A stretch of DNA of 64,000 nt from Planctomycetota bacterium (GTDB lineage: Bacteria > Planctomycetota > UBA8742 > UBA2392), in contig JABTUE010000001.1 in the NCBI GenBank assembly GCA_015075515.1, positions 930,001-994,000 on the forward strand. Reading direction: 5' to 3'. The position numbers and the translations under genes were made by a program. Below, piece after piece: positions 8,495 to 17,601 of this stretch. A model generated the notes under the pieces. It did no database searches. It was given only the letters and a program-made list of their open reading frames with translations, and had not been told where the DNA came from. Each line of letters starts with the position of its first letter. Position 1 is the stretch's first letter.

Positions 8495-9777
8495 CCCAGC
8501 CCGGCGATCTGGTCCGGCAGGCCCGCCGCGACAGCGTGTTCCGCTGGGCGATTCTGGGCGCGATGGCGCTGGTCACGATCGGCTGGCTGGTGCGCGGGGC
8601 GATCCGTGAGCCTTCGGTGCCGGACAACTACACCAACGGCTTCTCCGCTTCGCCGGGCGGGCACGCCGCGCTGGCGGAACTGCTGCGCGCGCACGGCCGG
8701 ACGGTGCGTGTCTCGGCCGAGTCGTTGAAACTGCCGGCGTGGGACGGCTATGGAAGCGACACGCTGGTGCTGCTGGAGCCACGACCGGAATACGTGGACG
8801 AGTTTCAGCGCGAAGTTGAGGCGCTGTTCCGCGAGGCGCTGAGCCGCCCGTGCAACCTGGTGTTTGCCGTGCCCAAGCGCCGCTACAAGTATCTGCGCAC
8901 CGAAGACGGCAAGGACATTGTCGCGGAATCCGAATACTGGCGTGGAGACATCGAGGCCGTGATGTCCGCCGCCCGGTTGTCGGGCATTCTGGCCGTGGAG
9001 CGCCGGGGGTCGGGTGCGCTGCTGGTTGCGCCGGGCCGCGAAAGCGAAACCGGTTTTGCCAACCCGGCGCCGATCCAGACCTTTCGCTGGGAACGCCCGC
9101 CCGAAAGCGCTTTGCCGGATCTGCGCGCCGACACGCTGCTGCAGACGGCCGAGGGCCAGCCCGTGGCGATCCGGCTGCGTCGCCAGGGACAGCAGAGCGG
9201 CGGCATTGTTCTGCTGGCCGACCCGGATGTGGTCTCCAACCGGTATCTGGGCGAACCCGGCGCCGGGTCGCTGGCCATGGAACTGTTTTCCGGTCTTCCG
9301 CAGGGAGGCAAACTGCTGTTCGAACAGACGCTGCACGGTTTTGCCGCCGACGCCGACCTGGAATATCTGGCCTTGACCCCGCCCGGACTGTGGTTGACCC
9401 TGTCGCTGCTGCTTCTGCTGGGGTTGTTCGGCTGGCGTGAGGCCACAGTGCTGCGGCCGGTGGCGGCCGCCAGCCTGGACCGCCGGGCGCGTCTGTATGC
9501 GGTGGACGGCATCGCGCGCATGATGCTCCGGGCGCGCGACCACCACGCGGCCTATCGCGCGCTGATGCGTCGGTCGGCGCTGGTTCTGGGGGGCGAGGGC
9601 GCGGTGGTGCGTGCCGGGGGAACGCGCGCCGGGCCGGGCGCCCTGAACAGGCAGACCGGGCGCATCCGGCACGCGCCCGGCATGGACGACGTGCAGCGGC
9701 TGGTGAACGCCGCCGCAACACTGGCCGGGCGCATGCGCCGCGAGATTGAAACAAACCGCAACGGGGGGCAGGCATGA
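8491..9777 (+). CDS. DUF4350 domain membrane protein
   Basis: A 428-residue protein with an N-terminal TM helix (WAILGAMALVTIGWLV) and a second near residue 300 (GLWLTLSLLLLLGLFGW). Between them lies a DUF4350 domain: NGFSASPGGHAALAELLRAH, the Y-S-x2-P-x-G pattern seen in this family, followed by TLVLLEP and late segments resembling LLADPDVVSNRYLGEPG. The C-terminal part is cytoplasmic. DUF4350 proteins sit with MoxR and DUF58 partners, as here. The gene overlaps both neighbours by 4 nt (ATGA). Confidence 0.8.
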   Translation: MTQPGDLVRQARRDSVFRWAILGAMALVTIGWLVRGAIREPSVPDNYTNGFSASPGGHAALAELLRAHGRTVRVSAESLKLPAWDGYGSDTLVLLEPRPEYVDEFQREVEALFREALSRPCNLVFAVPKRRYKYLRTEDGKDIVAESEYWRGDIEAVMSAARLSGILAVERRGSGALLVAPGRESETGFANPAPIQTFRWERPPESALPDLRADTLLQTAEGQPVAIRLRRQGQQSGGIVLLADPDVVSNRYLGEPGAGSLAMELFSGLPQGGKLLFEQTLHGFAADADLEYLALTPPGLWLTLSLLLLLGLFGWREATVLRPVAAASLDRRARLYAVDGIARMMLRARDHHAAYRALMRRSALVLGGEGAVVRAGGTRAGPGALNRQTGRIRHAPGMDDVQRLVNAAATLAGRMRREIETNRNGGQA

Positions 9778-10778
9778 ACGAACCTCAGATGCCGCAGCCG
9801 GCTGCAAATACAGGCGCCGCGCCGCTGGAGGCACGGATCGCGCAATTCGCCAACGCGCTGGAGTCAGGCGTGGATCGCGTGGTCAAGGGCCAGCCCGGCG
9901 TGGTGCGCCACACGCTGGTGGCGCTGCTGGTGGGCGGCCATGTGCTGCTGGAAGGCAACCCCGGCACGGCCAAGACACTGCTGGTGCGGACGCTGGCACG
10001 CCTGTGCACACTGGAGTTCCGGCGCATCCAGTTCACGCCCGACCTGATGCCCAGTGACATCACTGGCACCAGCATCTTCCGGCCCGACAAAGCCGACTTT
10101 GAGTTCCGGCGCGGGCCGGTGTTCACGCAACTGCTGCTGGCCGACGAAATCAACCGCGCGCCGGCGCGCACCCAGGCCGCGCTGCTGCAGGCCATGCAGG
10201 AACGCATCGTCAGCGCCGACGGCGCGGATTACCCGCTGCACGAACTGTTCACCGTGGTGGCGACCCAGAACCCTCTGGAAAACGAGGGAACGTATCCGCT
10301 GCCCGAGGCCGAGCTGGACCGGTTTCTGTTCAAACTGCTGGTGGATTACCCGGCCGAGCCCGATGAACTGGAGATCTTCCGGCTGCATGGCGCACCGCGC
10401 ACGACCGACGAGTTCGGCGGGCTGATCAGGGAACACCTGTTCGGGGCCGAAGATCTCCAGGCAATGCGCCGGCATGTGCTGAGCGTCGAGGTGCGGCCCG
10501 AAATCGCCCACTACACGCTGCAGATCATCCGCCAGACGCGCGAGCACCCGTTTCTGCGCGCCGGCGCATCCACGCGCGCGGGCGTGATGCTGCTGCGGGC
10601 CAGCCGTGCGCTGGCGGCAACCTACGGGCGCGCGTTTGTGGTGCCCGACGACGTGCGCGAACTGGCCCCGGCGGCTTTGCGCCATCGCCTTTACCGCACG
10701 GCCGCGGCCGAGCTTGAAGGAACAACAACCGACACGATTCTGCAGGACATTGTCGCGCGCGTGCCGGTGCCGAGGTAA
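9774..10778 (+). CDS. MoxR-type AAA+ ATPase
   Basis: A 334-residue AAA+ ATPase of the MoxR family, chaperone-like enzymes thought to remodel or mature partner complexes with vWA proteins. Walker A is GNPGTAKT, Walker B is LLADEINRAP, and the sensor-1 region is FTVVATQNP. ENEGTYPLPEAELDRF is the MoxR signature. The C-terminal lid contains LRAGASTRAGVMLLRASRALA. It overlaps the DUF4350 gene by 4 nt and is followed after 2 nt by the DUF58 gene, the classic partner. Confidence 0.94.
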   Translation: MNEPQMPQPAANTGAAPLEARIAQFANALESGVDRVVKGQPGVVRHTLVALLVGGHVLLEGNPGTAKTLLVRTLARLCTLEFRRIQFTPDLMPSDITGTSIFRPDKADFEFRRGPVFTQLLLADEINRAPARTQAALLQAMQERIVSADGADYPLHELFTVVATQNPLENEGTYPLPEAELDRFLFKLLVDYPAEPDELEIFRLHGAPRTTDEFGGLIREHLFGAEDLQAMRRHVLSVEVRPEIAHYTLQIIRQTREHPFLRAGASTRAGVMLLRASRALAATYGRAFVVPDDVRELAPAALRHRLYRTAAAELEGTTTDTILQDIVARVPVPR

Positions 10779-10780
10779 GC

Positions 10781-12097
10781 GTGGGCTATTTTCCGACCAG
10801 AGGCGCGCTGGTGCTGGCCCTGGCCCTGTGCGGACTGGGCGTGGCCGCACTGGCTGATCCGTCATTGTTCAAACCGTGGCTGACGGGCGCGCTGCTGGTG
10901 ACAGGCGCGCTGCTGGTGGACGCTTTGCTGCTGCCGCGCCGGCTGGTGTTGACACTGACGCGGCGGATTCCGTCCGAGGTTGGTGTGGGGCCGCCGTTTG
11001 CCCACATACTGACACTGCGCAACACCGGCGACGGTACCGTGCGCGGCGAACTGTACGACATCCTGCCCCCGGCACTGGAAGGCGACCGTTCGCCGCTGCC
11101 GTTTGTGCTCGCGCCAGACGAGCAGGCGGTGTGGGACCAGAACATGGCCGCGTCGGACCGCGGCCTGTTTGAATTTGACCACGCCACGGCGGTGCTGTCA
11201 GGGCCACTGCGCCTGATGCGCCGCGTGGTTCGCCTGCGCGCCCCGGCCAGCGTCGCGGCCATTCCGGGCGTTGAGGTGCTGCACAGCAACCGCCTGATTC
11301 TCAAGGCCGCCCAGGATGCCGATGCCGGCACCAGCCGCGCGCGCGGCGTGGGGCGCGGTGGCGAGTTTGAGTCGCTGGCGCCCTACGTGCCGGGCGACCC
11401 GCCCCAGAGCGTGGACTGGAAGGCCTTTGCCCGCACCGGCCAGCTTGCGGTGCGGCGCTATGTACCCGAACGCCGCCGGCACATCATGCTGGCCTGTGAT
11501 GCCGGGCGCCTGATGGGCGCACGCGCAGGCAATCTGCGCAAGGTGGATCTGGCGTTGCAGTCGCTGGTGAAGCTGGCGGCGGCGGCGTTGCACCGCGGCG
11601 ACCTGGTGGGACTGATGGTGTTTGACGGCGCGATCCGCGCGCTGGTGCCGCCGCGCGCCGGCGGCGGCCAGCTTGCGCGGATTGTGCGCGCCTCGCTGGG
11701 CGTTGGCAACCAGCACACGGAAACGGCGTTTACACCGGCGTTTGTGCATATGAACCACGTGCTGACGCGCCGGTCGCTGGTGGTGCTGGCCACGGATTTC
11801 GACAACGCCGCCGCGGGCTGGGAACTTCAGCGCAACGTGGCCCAGATTCGCCGCCGCCACTTCGCGCTGGTTGCCACCATGCGCGACCCGGTCTACCACC
11901 AGGTTCTGCGCAATCCCGTCGAACGCCCCGCCGACGCCTACCGCCAGCTTGCGGCCCTGACGCTGCTGGAAGAGCGCGAAGAAATCCTCAACCGCATTCA
12001 CGCCACTGGCGTGTACCTGATTGACGCCGAGCCGCACGAACTGGACACGCCGCTGCTGAACCTGTACGGCCGGATTGTCGCCGGGGGCAAGCTGTAA
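10781..12097 (+). CDS. DUF58 domain-containing protein (MoxR partner)
   Basis: A 438-residue protein starting at GTG, with two N-terminal TM helices in the first 55 residues and a beta-rich domain. The DUF58 signature follows: YVPGDPPQSVDWKAFARTG and RRYVPERRRHIMLACDAG, leading into a vWA-like domain with a degenerate metal site (DAGRLMG). DUF58 proteins are the usual clients or partners of MoxR ATPases. This is the last gene of the plus-strand cluster; it converges with dxr, with only 5 nt between stops. Confidence 0.9.
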   Translation: MGYFPTRGALVLALALCGLGVAALADPSLFKPWLTGALLVTGALLVDALLLPRRLVLTLTRRIPSEVGVGPPFAHILTLRNTGDGTVRGELYDILPPALEGDRSPLPFVLAPDEQAVWDQNMAASDRGLFEFDHATAVLSGPLRLMRRVVRLRAPASVAAIPGVEVLHSNRLILKAAQDADAGTSRARGVGRGGEFESLAPYVPGDPPQSVDWKAFARTGQLAVRRYVPERRRHIMLACDAGRLMGARAGNLRKVDLALQSLVKLAAAALHRGDLVGLMVFDGAIRALVPPRAGGGQLARIVRASLGVGNQHTETAFTPAFVHMNHVLTRRSLVVLATDFDNAAAGWELQRNVAQIRRRHFALVATMRDPVYHQVLRNPVERPADAYRQLAALTLLEEREEILNRIHATGVYLIDAEPHELDTPLLNLYGRIVAGGKL

Positions 12098-12102
12098 GCC
12101 AC

Positions 12103-13272
12103 TTACACGGCCTTGCGGGCGTAGGCGCGGGCCTGCCGGTCGGCCTCCAGCACTTCTTCCAGGCTGGGCTGGGTGATGTTTTTGTGGACGTCGCAGGCGG
12201 CCTTGACGGTGCGGTAGATGTCCAGGTACCGGATCTGCCCGCCGATGAAACGTTCCACGGCGACTTCGTTGGCAGCGTTGAACACCGCGCCCAGGGTGCC
12301 GCCTTCGCCGGCGACTTCGAAGCCGAGCTTCAGCGCCGGAAAGCGATCGTAGTTCACGGGCTCAAAGGTCAGGCTGGCCATGCGCTCCCATGCAATGCTG
12401 GGCACGGGCTGGGCGATGCGCGCCGGGTAGCTGAGCGCGAACTGGATCGGGATCTTCATGTCCGTGGGGCCCAGGTGTGCCATGATGCTGGCGTCCACGA
12501 ACTCGACCATGCTGTGCACGATGCTTTGCGGATGAATCACGGCATCCAGTTGGTCACGCCGCACGTCAAACAGCCAGCGGGCCTCGATGACCTCCAGCGC
12601 CTTGTTGAACAGGGTGCTGCTGTCAATCGTGATCTTGGGGCCCATCTGCCAAGTGGGGTGTTTCAGGGCCTGCTGCAGCGTGACGTGTTTAAGGTCTTCC
12701 ATCGGCGTGGTGCGGAACGGCCCGCCGCTGGCGGTCAGAATAATACGTTTGATCTCGCGCGCGTTTTCGCCGCGCAGACACTGAAAGATCGCGCTGTGTT
12801 CGCTGTCCACGGGCAGCAGCTCGGCCCCGGTCTGTTTGCAGATGGCCGTCAGGATCGGCCCCGTCATCACCAGCGATTCTTTGTTCGCCAGCGCGATGCG
12901 CTTGCCGCGTTTGGCGGCCTCCAGTACCGCGGGCAGACCCGCGGCACCCGTAACGCTGGCCAGCAGCACGTCATAGTCAAGCTCGCGGGCAAGCTTGCTC
13001 ATGTGCTCTACGCCGTTGAACAGGAACTCGGTGCGGATGCCCCTGGCGGCCAGGGCCTTGGCGGGTTCGCGGGCGTGCTTGGCGGCTTCGGCGTCGCAGA
13101 CGGCGGCCACGGCGGGTTTGAACTCGGCGACGGCAGCCATGAGTTCGGACCAGCGGCGGCCACAGGAAAGGCCGGTCAGCTCGAAGCGATCGGCGTGTTG
13201 ACGCAGCACGTCAAGCGTGCTGGCCCCGATGGAGCCTGACGCGCCAAGCAGAAGTACGCGGGTTTTGACCAT
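12103..13272 (-). CDS. dxr: 1-deoxy-D-xylulose-5-phosphate reductoisomerase
   Basis: The second enzyme of the MEP isoprenoid pathway, converting DXP to MEP with NADPH and a divalent metal. It has 389 residues from the ATG at 13272 (MVKTRVLLLG). Key motifs are the nucleotide-binding loop GASGSIGAST, NKESLVMTGP, the active site PVDSEHSAIFQ, the flexible loop LTASGGPFR, and metal/substrate elements HPTWQMGPKITIDSSTLFNKALEVIEA. The open frame extends upstream of 13272 but that part has no family match. It is co-directional with and downstream of the citrate synthase gene. In many bacteria dxr sits near pyrH-frr; here those genes are nearby but divergently arranged. Confidence 0.96.
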   Translation of the reverse strand: MVKTRVLLLGASGSIGASTLDVLRQHADRFELTGLSCGRRWSELMAAVAEFKPAVAAVCDAEAAKHAREPAKALAARGIRTEFLFNGVEHMSKLARELDYDVLLASVTGAAGLPAVLEAAKRGKRIALANKESLVMTGPILTAICKQTGAELLPVDSEHSAIFQCLRGENAREIKRIILTASGGPFRTTPMEDLKHVTLQQALKHPTWQMGPKITIDSSTLFNKALEVIEARWLFDVRRDQLDAVIHPQSIVHSMVEFVDASIMAHLGPTDMKIPIQFALSYPARIAQPVPSIAWERMASLTFEPVNYDRFPALKLGFEVAGEGGTLGAVFNAANEVAVERFIGGQIRYLDIYRTVKAACDVHKNITQPSLEEVLEADRQARAYARKAV

Positions 13273-13283
13273 GTACGGCAGAA

Positions 13284-13362
13284 GCCGGCAGACAAGTCGC
13301 AGTCGGCAGGAAAAGCAACGGCACAGGACGGGCACTGCCGACTGCTGACTCCCGCTGCCGGC
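13284..13362. repeat. Nested inverted repeat between citrate synthase and dxr genes
   Basis: Outer arms GCCGGCAG (13284-13291) and CTGCCGGC (13355-13362) enclose inner arms AGTCGGCAG (13301-13309) and CTGCCGACT (13335-13343). The whole 98-nt gap can therefore fold into a long interrupted hairpin. It could attenuate read-through into dxr or be a dispersed repeat. Confidence 0.5.
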
Positions 13363-13369
13363 CTGCGCC

Positions 13370-14503
13370 CTACCGCTTGTCAATCGGCGGCAGAGGCTTG
13401 TCAATCTCACCGTGATAGTCCGCCGCGGGGCGGATCAGCTTGTTGTGGGTCTGCTGTTCAATCACGTGGGCACACCAGCCCACCACGCGGGCCACGGCAA
13501 AGATCGGCGTGTAGATCTCCGGCGGCAGGCCCATCATGAAGTACGTGCTGGCGCTGTAGAAATCCACGTTGGGGTACAGCGGCTTTTCGCGCGTCTTCAT
13601 GATCTGTTCGATCTCGTTGGACATCTCGAACCACTTGGTGGTTCCGCGCTCGCGTCCGGTCTTTTCGCTGTATTTCTTGAGCACGATCGCGCGCGGGTCC
13701 AGCGTTTTGTACACGCGGTGGCCAAAGCCCATCAGGCGGAAGTTCTTGTCCTTGAACTTCTCGGCCAGCCAGGGCTTGATGTTGGCGGGCTCGCCGATTT
13801 CCAGCAGCGTCTTGATCACGCCCTCGTTGGCGCCGCCGTGCAGCGGCCCCTTGAGCGCTCCGATCGCGCCGGTGACGGCGCTGTACATGTCCGACATGGT
13901 CGCGGCAATCACCCGCGCCGTGAATGTGCTGGCATTAAAGTCATGCTCTGCGTGCAGAACCAGGGCCACGTCCATGGTGCGCGCGGCGTCGGCACCGGGT
14001 TCCTTGCCGTGCAGCAGGTACAGAAAGTTCGCCGCGTGGTTCAGCTTCGGGTTGGACGCCACGGGCTCTTCACCGCGGCGGAAGCGGTAATCGGCAGCCA
14101 CGATCTCCGGAAACAGCGCCACCATGCGGATGGCCTTGCGGTAGCGCCCCTCGGGGCTGTCGTCGCCGGGCTTGGGGTCGGTCAGGGCAAGGGCACTGGC
14201 GGCAGTGCGCAGTACGTCCATGGGGATGCTGCCCTTGGGGGCGCTCTTGATCACGTCGCGCACGCCATAGGGCAGGCCGCGGGCTTCCTTCAGTTCACGG
14301 GTAATCTGGTCCAGTTCGGCACGGTTGGGAAGCTTGCCCTTGAGCAGCAGAAATACCACTTCTTCATAGGTGCAGTGTTCGGCCAGGTCGTGGATGCTGT
14401 AGCCGTAATAGTAAAGCTTGCCCTGGTCACCGATAATCTTGCAGATCCACGTGTCGTCAACGACAACGTCCTGAAGCCCCTTTGCCACCATGCCTTCCGC
14501 CAT
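13370..14503 (-). CDS. gltA: Citrate synthase (type II-like/CitZ-like)
   Basis: Condenses acetyl-CoA and oxaloacetate to citrate. It has 377 residues, the shorter Gram-positive/archaeal-like length, without the N-terminal extension of E. coli GltA. Catalytic elements are His in LKGPLHGGANE, His in LMGFGHRVYK and Asp in PNVDFYSAS; the conserved NASTFTARVIAAT helix and late PAADYHGE are also present. A start at 14491 (second Met) is possible. 2-methylcitrate synthase is a close relative, and no prp genes are nearby, so citrate synthase is preferred. It is divergent from pyrH across 142 nt. Confidence 0.92.
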   Translation of the reverse strand: MAEGMVAKGLQDVVVDDTWICKIIGDQGKLYYYGYSIHDLAEHCTYEEVVFLLLKGKLPNRAELDQITRELKEARGLPYGVRDVIKSAPKGSIPMDVLRTAASALALTDPKPGDDSPEGRYRKAIRMVALFPEIVAADYRFRRGEEPVASNPKLNHAANFLYLLHGKEPGADAARTMDVALVLHAEHDFNASTFTARVIAATMSDMYSAVTGAIGALKGPLHGGANEGVIKTLLEIGEPANIKPWLAEKFKDKNFRLMGFGHRVYKTLDPRAIVLKKYSEKTGRERGTTKWFEMSNEIEQIMKTREKPLYPNVDFYSASTYFMMGLPPEIYTPIFAVARVVGWCAHVIEQQTHNKLIRPAADYHGEIDKPLPPIDKR

Positions 14504-14645
14504 GACAACCTCGCCTTGACCGGCCTGTAGATGTGGAAGGGCGACTATAACGCAGGGGGGTAGGGGCGCAAGGCGGGCCGACGCGGCCCATTTCGGCGTG
14601 ATTTTCCGGTTTGCCTGCGCGGGGCTGTCGCGCTAGAACGCGACC

Positions 14646-15365
14646 ATGCCCGCCAAGGTTCGCTTCCAGCGCCCGCTGCTGAAACTGTCCGGTGAAGCCT
14701 TCTGTACCGCCGGCGGGTTCGGCATCCACGCCGAGCCCCTGCTGGCGCTGTCGCGCACGATCCAGAGCGTGCACAAGCTGGGCGTGCAGCTTGCCGTTGT
14801 GGTCGGCGGCGGCAACTTTGTGCGCGGCTCGCAGCTCAACATCACCAGCATCGGCAAGGCCAGCGCCGACTACATGGGCATGCTGGCCACGGTGATGAAC
14901 GCGATTGCCCTGCAGGACAGTTGCGAATCCATCGGCATGGAAACCCGGGTGCTGTCCAGTCTGGAGGTTCCAGCCGTGGCCGAGCGCTGGGTGCGACGCC
15001 GCGCGATCCGCCACATGGAAAAGGGCCGCGTGGTGATCATCGCCGCTGGCACCGGCAACCCGCACTTCACCACTGACACTGCCGCCGCCCAGCGCGCCGT
15101 GGAAATCGGCTGCGACGTGATTCTCAAGGCCACAAAGGTAGACGGCGTATACGACAAAGACCCCAAGAAGCACAAAGATGCCCGGCGCTACAGCCGCGTG
15201 AGCTACCAGGAAGCCCTGGAGAAAAATCTGCGCTTCATGGACCAGACCGCCATCGCCCTGTGCCGCGAACACGGCATGCCGGTGATGGTCATGGACATGA
15301 ACGACCCGGACCAACTGGTCAAGGCCGTTCGGGGCCAGGACGTGGGCACGCTGATCGAGGCGTAG
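14646..15365 (+). CDS. pyrH: UMP kinase
   Basis: Phosphorylates UMP to UDP in pyrimidine nucleotide synthesis. It has 239 residues of the amino-acid-kinase fold, with the phosphate loops LLKLSGEAF and VVGGGNFVRG, the UMP-binding DYMGMLATVMNA, the ATP site AAGTGNPHFTTDTAA and KATKVDGVYDKDP. It precedes frr, as in many bacteria, but the usual upstream pair rpsB-tsf is absent. Instead a divergent citrate synthase gene lies upstream. Confidence 0.97.
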   Translation: MPAKVRFQRPLLKLSGEAFCTAGGFGIHAEPLLALSRTIQSVHKLGVQLAVVVGGGNFVRGSQLNITSIGKASADYMGMLATVMNAIALQDSCESIGMETRVLSSLEVPAVAERWVRRRAIRHMEKGRVVIIAAGTGNPHFTTDTAAAQRAVEIGCDVILKATKVDGVYDKDPKKHKDARRYSRVSYQEALEKNLRFMDQTAIALCREHGMPVMVMDMNDPDQLVKAVRGQDVGTLIEA

Positions 15366-15405
15366 CTCTCTGCCCGGTCCGTGTTCCAAAATCGCCCCGT
15401 TCCCT

Positions 15406-15434
15406 TTGCACGTTTCGCGCCGTTTCCTTACATT
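15406..15434 (+). promoter_or_regulatory. Candidate sigma-70 promoter of frr
   Basis: TTGCAC at 15406-15411 and TACATT at 15429-15434 are separated by exactly 17 nt. They lie in the 99-nt gap after pyrH, about 30 nt before the frr start, suggesting that frr can be transcribed on its own. Confidence 0.5.
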
Positions 15435-15464
15435 CTTCGCCCGTAACACCACCCGGAGACCGCC

Positions 15465-16031
15465 ATGTCCAAAGACTACGACACGATTTCAATGGAGTGC
15501 GAAGAAGCCATGGACAAGGTGGTCGCCCACCTGAAACAGGAGTTCGTGGGCATCAGCGCCGGCAAGGCCAGCCCGGCCATGATCGAAAACATCAAGTTCG
15601 ACTACTACGGCACGCCGTCGCCGATCAAGGCCGCGGCCCAGATCAACACACCTGACGCCTCGACACTGACGGTCAAGCCGTTTGATATCAGCCAGCTCAA
15701 GACGATTGCCAAGGCAATCCGCGACGCCAACATCGGGCTGAACCCCAGCGACGACGGCAAGGTAATCATCTGCCGCATACCGCCCATGACCACCGAAAAC
15801 CGCCAGAAGATCGTCAAACAGCTCAAGGACATCGCCGAAAAGGCCAAGGTGGGCATCCGCAACGCGCGCCACGATGCGATCAAGCATGCTGACGCGTCGC
15901 TGAAGGAAAGCATCCTGACCGAAGACACCCACCGCGGCCTGAAAGAAGAAATCCAGAAACTGACCGACAGCCACAACAAGCAGATTGACGAGGCGCTGCA
16001 GAAGAAATCCGACGACGTGATGAAGGTTTAA
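15465..16031 (+). CDS. frr: Ribosome recycling factor
   Basis: Releases the 50S subunit from mRNA after termination, together with EF-G. It has 188 residues, the usual length, with the three-helix-bundle core: EEAMDKVVAHLKQEF, ISAGKASPAMIENI, PPMTTENRQKIVKQ, VGIRNARHDAIK and a C-terminal helix LTDSHNKQIDEALQKKSDDVMKV. An ACCCGGAGACC ribosome-binding site precedes the ATG. The porin gene follows after 23 nt and may be partly cotranscribed. Confidence 0.97.
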   Translation: MSKDYDTISMECEEAMDKVVAHLKQEFVGISAGKASPAMIENIKFDYYGTPSPIKAAAQINTPDASTLTVKPFDISQLKTIAKAIRDANIGLNPSDDGKVIICRIPPMTTENRQKIVKQLKDIAEKAKVGIRNARHDAIKHADASLKESILTEDTHRGLKEEIQKLTDSHNKQIDEALQKKSDDVMKV

Positions 16032-16054
16032 CCACCAACCTGGGGGAGTACATC

Positions 16055-17521
16055 ATGCGCAAGACACTGATCCTGGTCGCGCTGGCGGTCTTGTTGGCAC
16101 CGGCGCTGGCGGCCCAGGACGAACTGGGGAGTCTTGGCAACTCCGGCCTGCGCTTTCGCACGCCGGGCGACGAGTTTGAGCTGACCCTGACCACGGCCAC
16201 GCAATTCCGGCTGACCTATCACGACGCGCGGGCCCAGGGCAGCCGCAGCGGCCAGAACGGGGCCGATTTCACGAACTTCAGCCTGCCGGGGGTGCGCAGC
16301 TTCATCCACGGGCACATTTTCGGGCCCGAGTTCCAGTACCGCGTGTGGCTGGTCTACAACTGGCCCAACACCACAGGCGTGCGGATCGAGGACGCCCACT
16401 TCCGCTGGGCGCCCACGCCGTTGTTCAACCTGACAGCCGGCCAGATGAAAGCCCCCGCCACCTGGGGCTATCTGGTGGACCACGAACGGTCGGTGTGGAC
16501 CGACCGCGATATCGCCGACGAGGCCTTCAATCAGGGCTGGGTCAAGGGGCTTGAGGTTTCCGGGCGCGCCGACCTGTACGACATGGACGGCGAGCCGGCG
16601 CTGCTGCGCTGGAACGTGGGCGTGTTCAACGGCGTGCTGGCCAGCGCCGACGGCGCCCAGGGCCGCGGCACCATCACCGGGCGCGGCGTGAATGTCACCG
16701 ATTTCAACAAGACCGAACACTACGCCGGAGGCTTTCGCAACAACGACTGGCGCATGAACGCGGAGACCTTCGGCCAGCTTGTGGACTCCGACCTGATGAT
16801 CGCCGGGCGCCTGGAGTTTCACCCGCTGGGCGAAATCCGCCGCCACTACGCCGACATGGACAACGACCCCGACAGCGGTGTGTGGCGCGTGATGGTGGCC
16901 GTGGCCGCCAATTACTTCAGTGCCCGCGTCGAGGGCCGCAACACCTTTCTGGGCAACGTGTACCACAACAACCCAAACCCGGGCACCGTGCCCGTTCCGG
17001 CCAGCGGGCGCCTGCCGGTGCAGGCCGACATCTTCCACGCCACTGCTGACGGCCACTTCCGCTGGCTGGGGCTGGCCGTGAACTGGGCGCTGCACATGCG
17101 CAGCGTGAAGTTCACCGCGCGCGGGGCGTTGCAGGAACTGAACCTGGACGACGACCGCTTCATGGTCAAAGGCCTGACCGATCTGGGCGCCAGCGTGGAC
17201 GTGAACTACTTTGTGCTGCGCGACCGCCTGAACATCGGGGCGCGCTTTGCCTGGGTGAACTTTGACGAGTTCCGTTCGCGGCGGACGGGCAGCGGCGCGC
17301 CCGTGGACGGTGACAGCTTCGGGGCTGACGGCTGGGAATACGGCGGCCAGGTCACCTGGTTTGTGCACGGCGACAACCTGAAACTTTCGGCGGAATACCG
17401 CTATGTGGTCCAGCAGCTTCCCCACGGTGTCAGCCGTGGCGCCGGTCTGGCGGGCGTCGAGCGCGGGTCGGACTACTACAACTTCCACGAACTGCGCCTG
17501 CAGTTGCAGTGGATGTTCTGA
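16055..17521 (+). CDS. Outer-membrane porin, phosphate-selective O/P-like
   Basis: A 488-residue predicted outer-membrane beta-barrel. It has a signal peptide (MRKTLILVALAVLLAPALAAQ), alternating amphipathic strands (FELTLTTATQFRLTYHD, FQYRVWLVYNW, FNLTAGQMKAPATWGY, LKLSAEYRYVV), aromatic girdle residues and a terminal Phe (LRLQLQWMF), the typical BamA-recognised end. The pattern of a plug-less barrel with FNQGWVKGLEVSG and G-R-G-V-N repeats is closest to the OprP/OprO-like porins, but the substrate cannot be read from sequence. A ribosome-binding site (GGGGGAG) precedes the ATG. A strong terminator follows, and a second, unrelated-length porin lies downstream. Confidence 0.8.
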   Translation: MRKTLILVALAVLLAPALAAQDELGSLGNSGLRFRTPGDEFELTLTTATQFRLTYHDARAQGSRSGQNGADFTNFSLPGVRSFIHGHIFGPEFQYRVWLVYNWPNTTGVRIEDAHFRWAPTPLFNLTAGQMKAPATWGYLVDHERSVWTDRDIADEAFNQGWVKGLEVSGRADLYDMDGEPALLRWNVGVFNGVLASADGAQGRGTITGRGVNVTDFNKTEHYAGGFRNNDWRMNAETFGQLVDSDLMIAGRLEFHPLGEIRRHYADMDNDPDSGVWRVMVAVAANYFSARVEGRNTFLGNVYHNNPNPGTVPVPASGRLPVQADIFHATADGHFRWLGLAVNWALHMRSVKFTARGALQELNLDDDRFMVKGLTDLGASVDVNYFVLRDRLNIGARFAWVNFDEFRSRRTGSGAPVDGDSFGADGWEYGGQVTWFVHGDNLKLSAEYRYVVQQLPHGVSRGAGLAGVERGSDYYNFHELRLQLQWMF

Positions 17522-17543
17522 ACGCAGCCTCCGGATGATCAGC

Positions 17544-17570
17544 AACCCGCCGGCCCTGTGCCGGCGGGTT
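17544..17570 (+). terminator. Intrinsic terminator of the first porin gene
   Basis: A perfect 10-bp stem, AACCCGCCGG / CCGGCGGGTT, with a 7-nt loop is followed by GTGTTT. It lies 22 nt after the stop. Confidence 0.7.
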
Positions 17571-17601
17571 GTGTTTACCGTGACGCCCGTCATTGCGAAC
17601 G

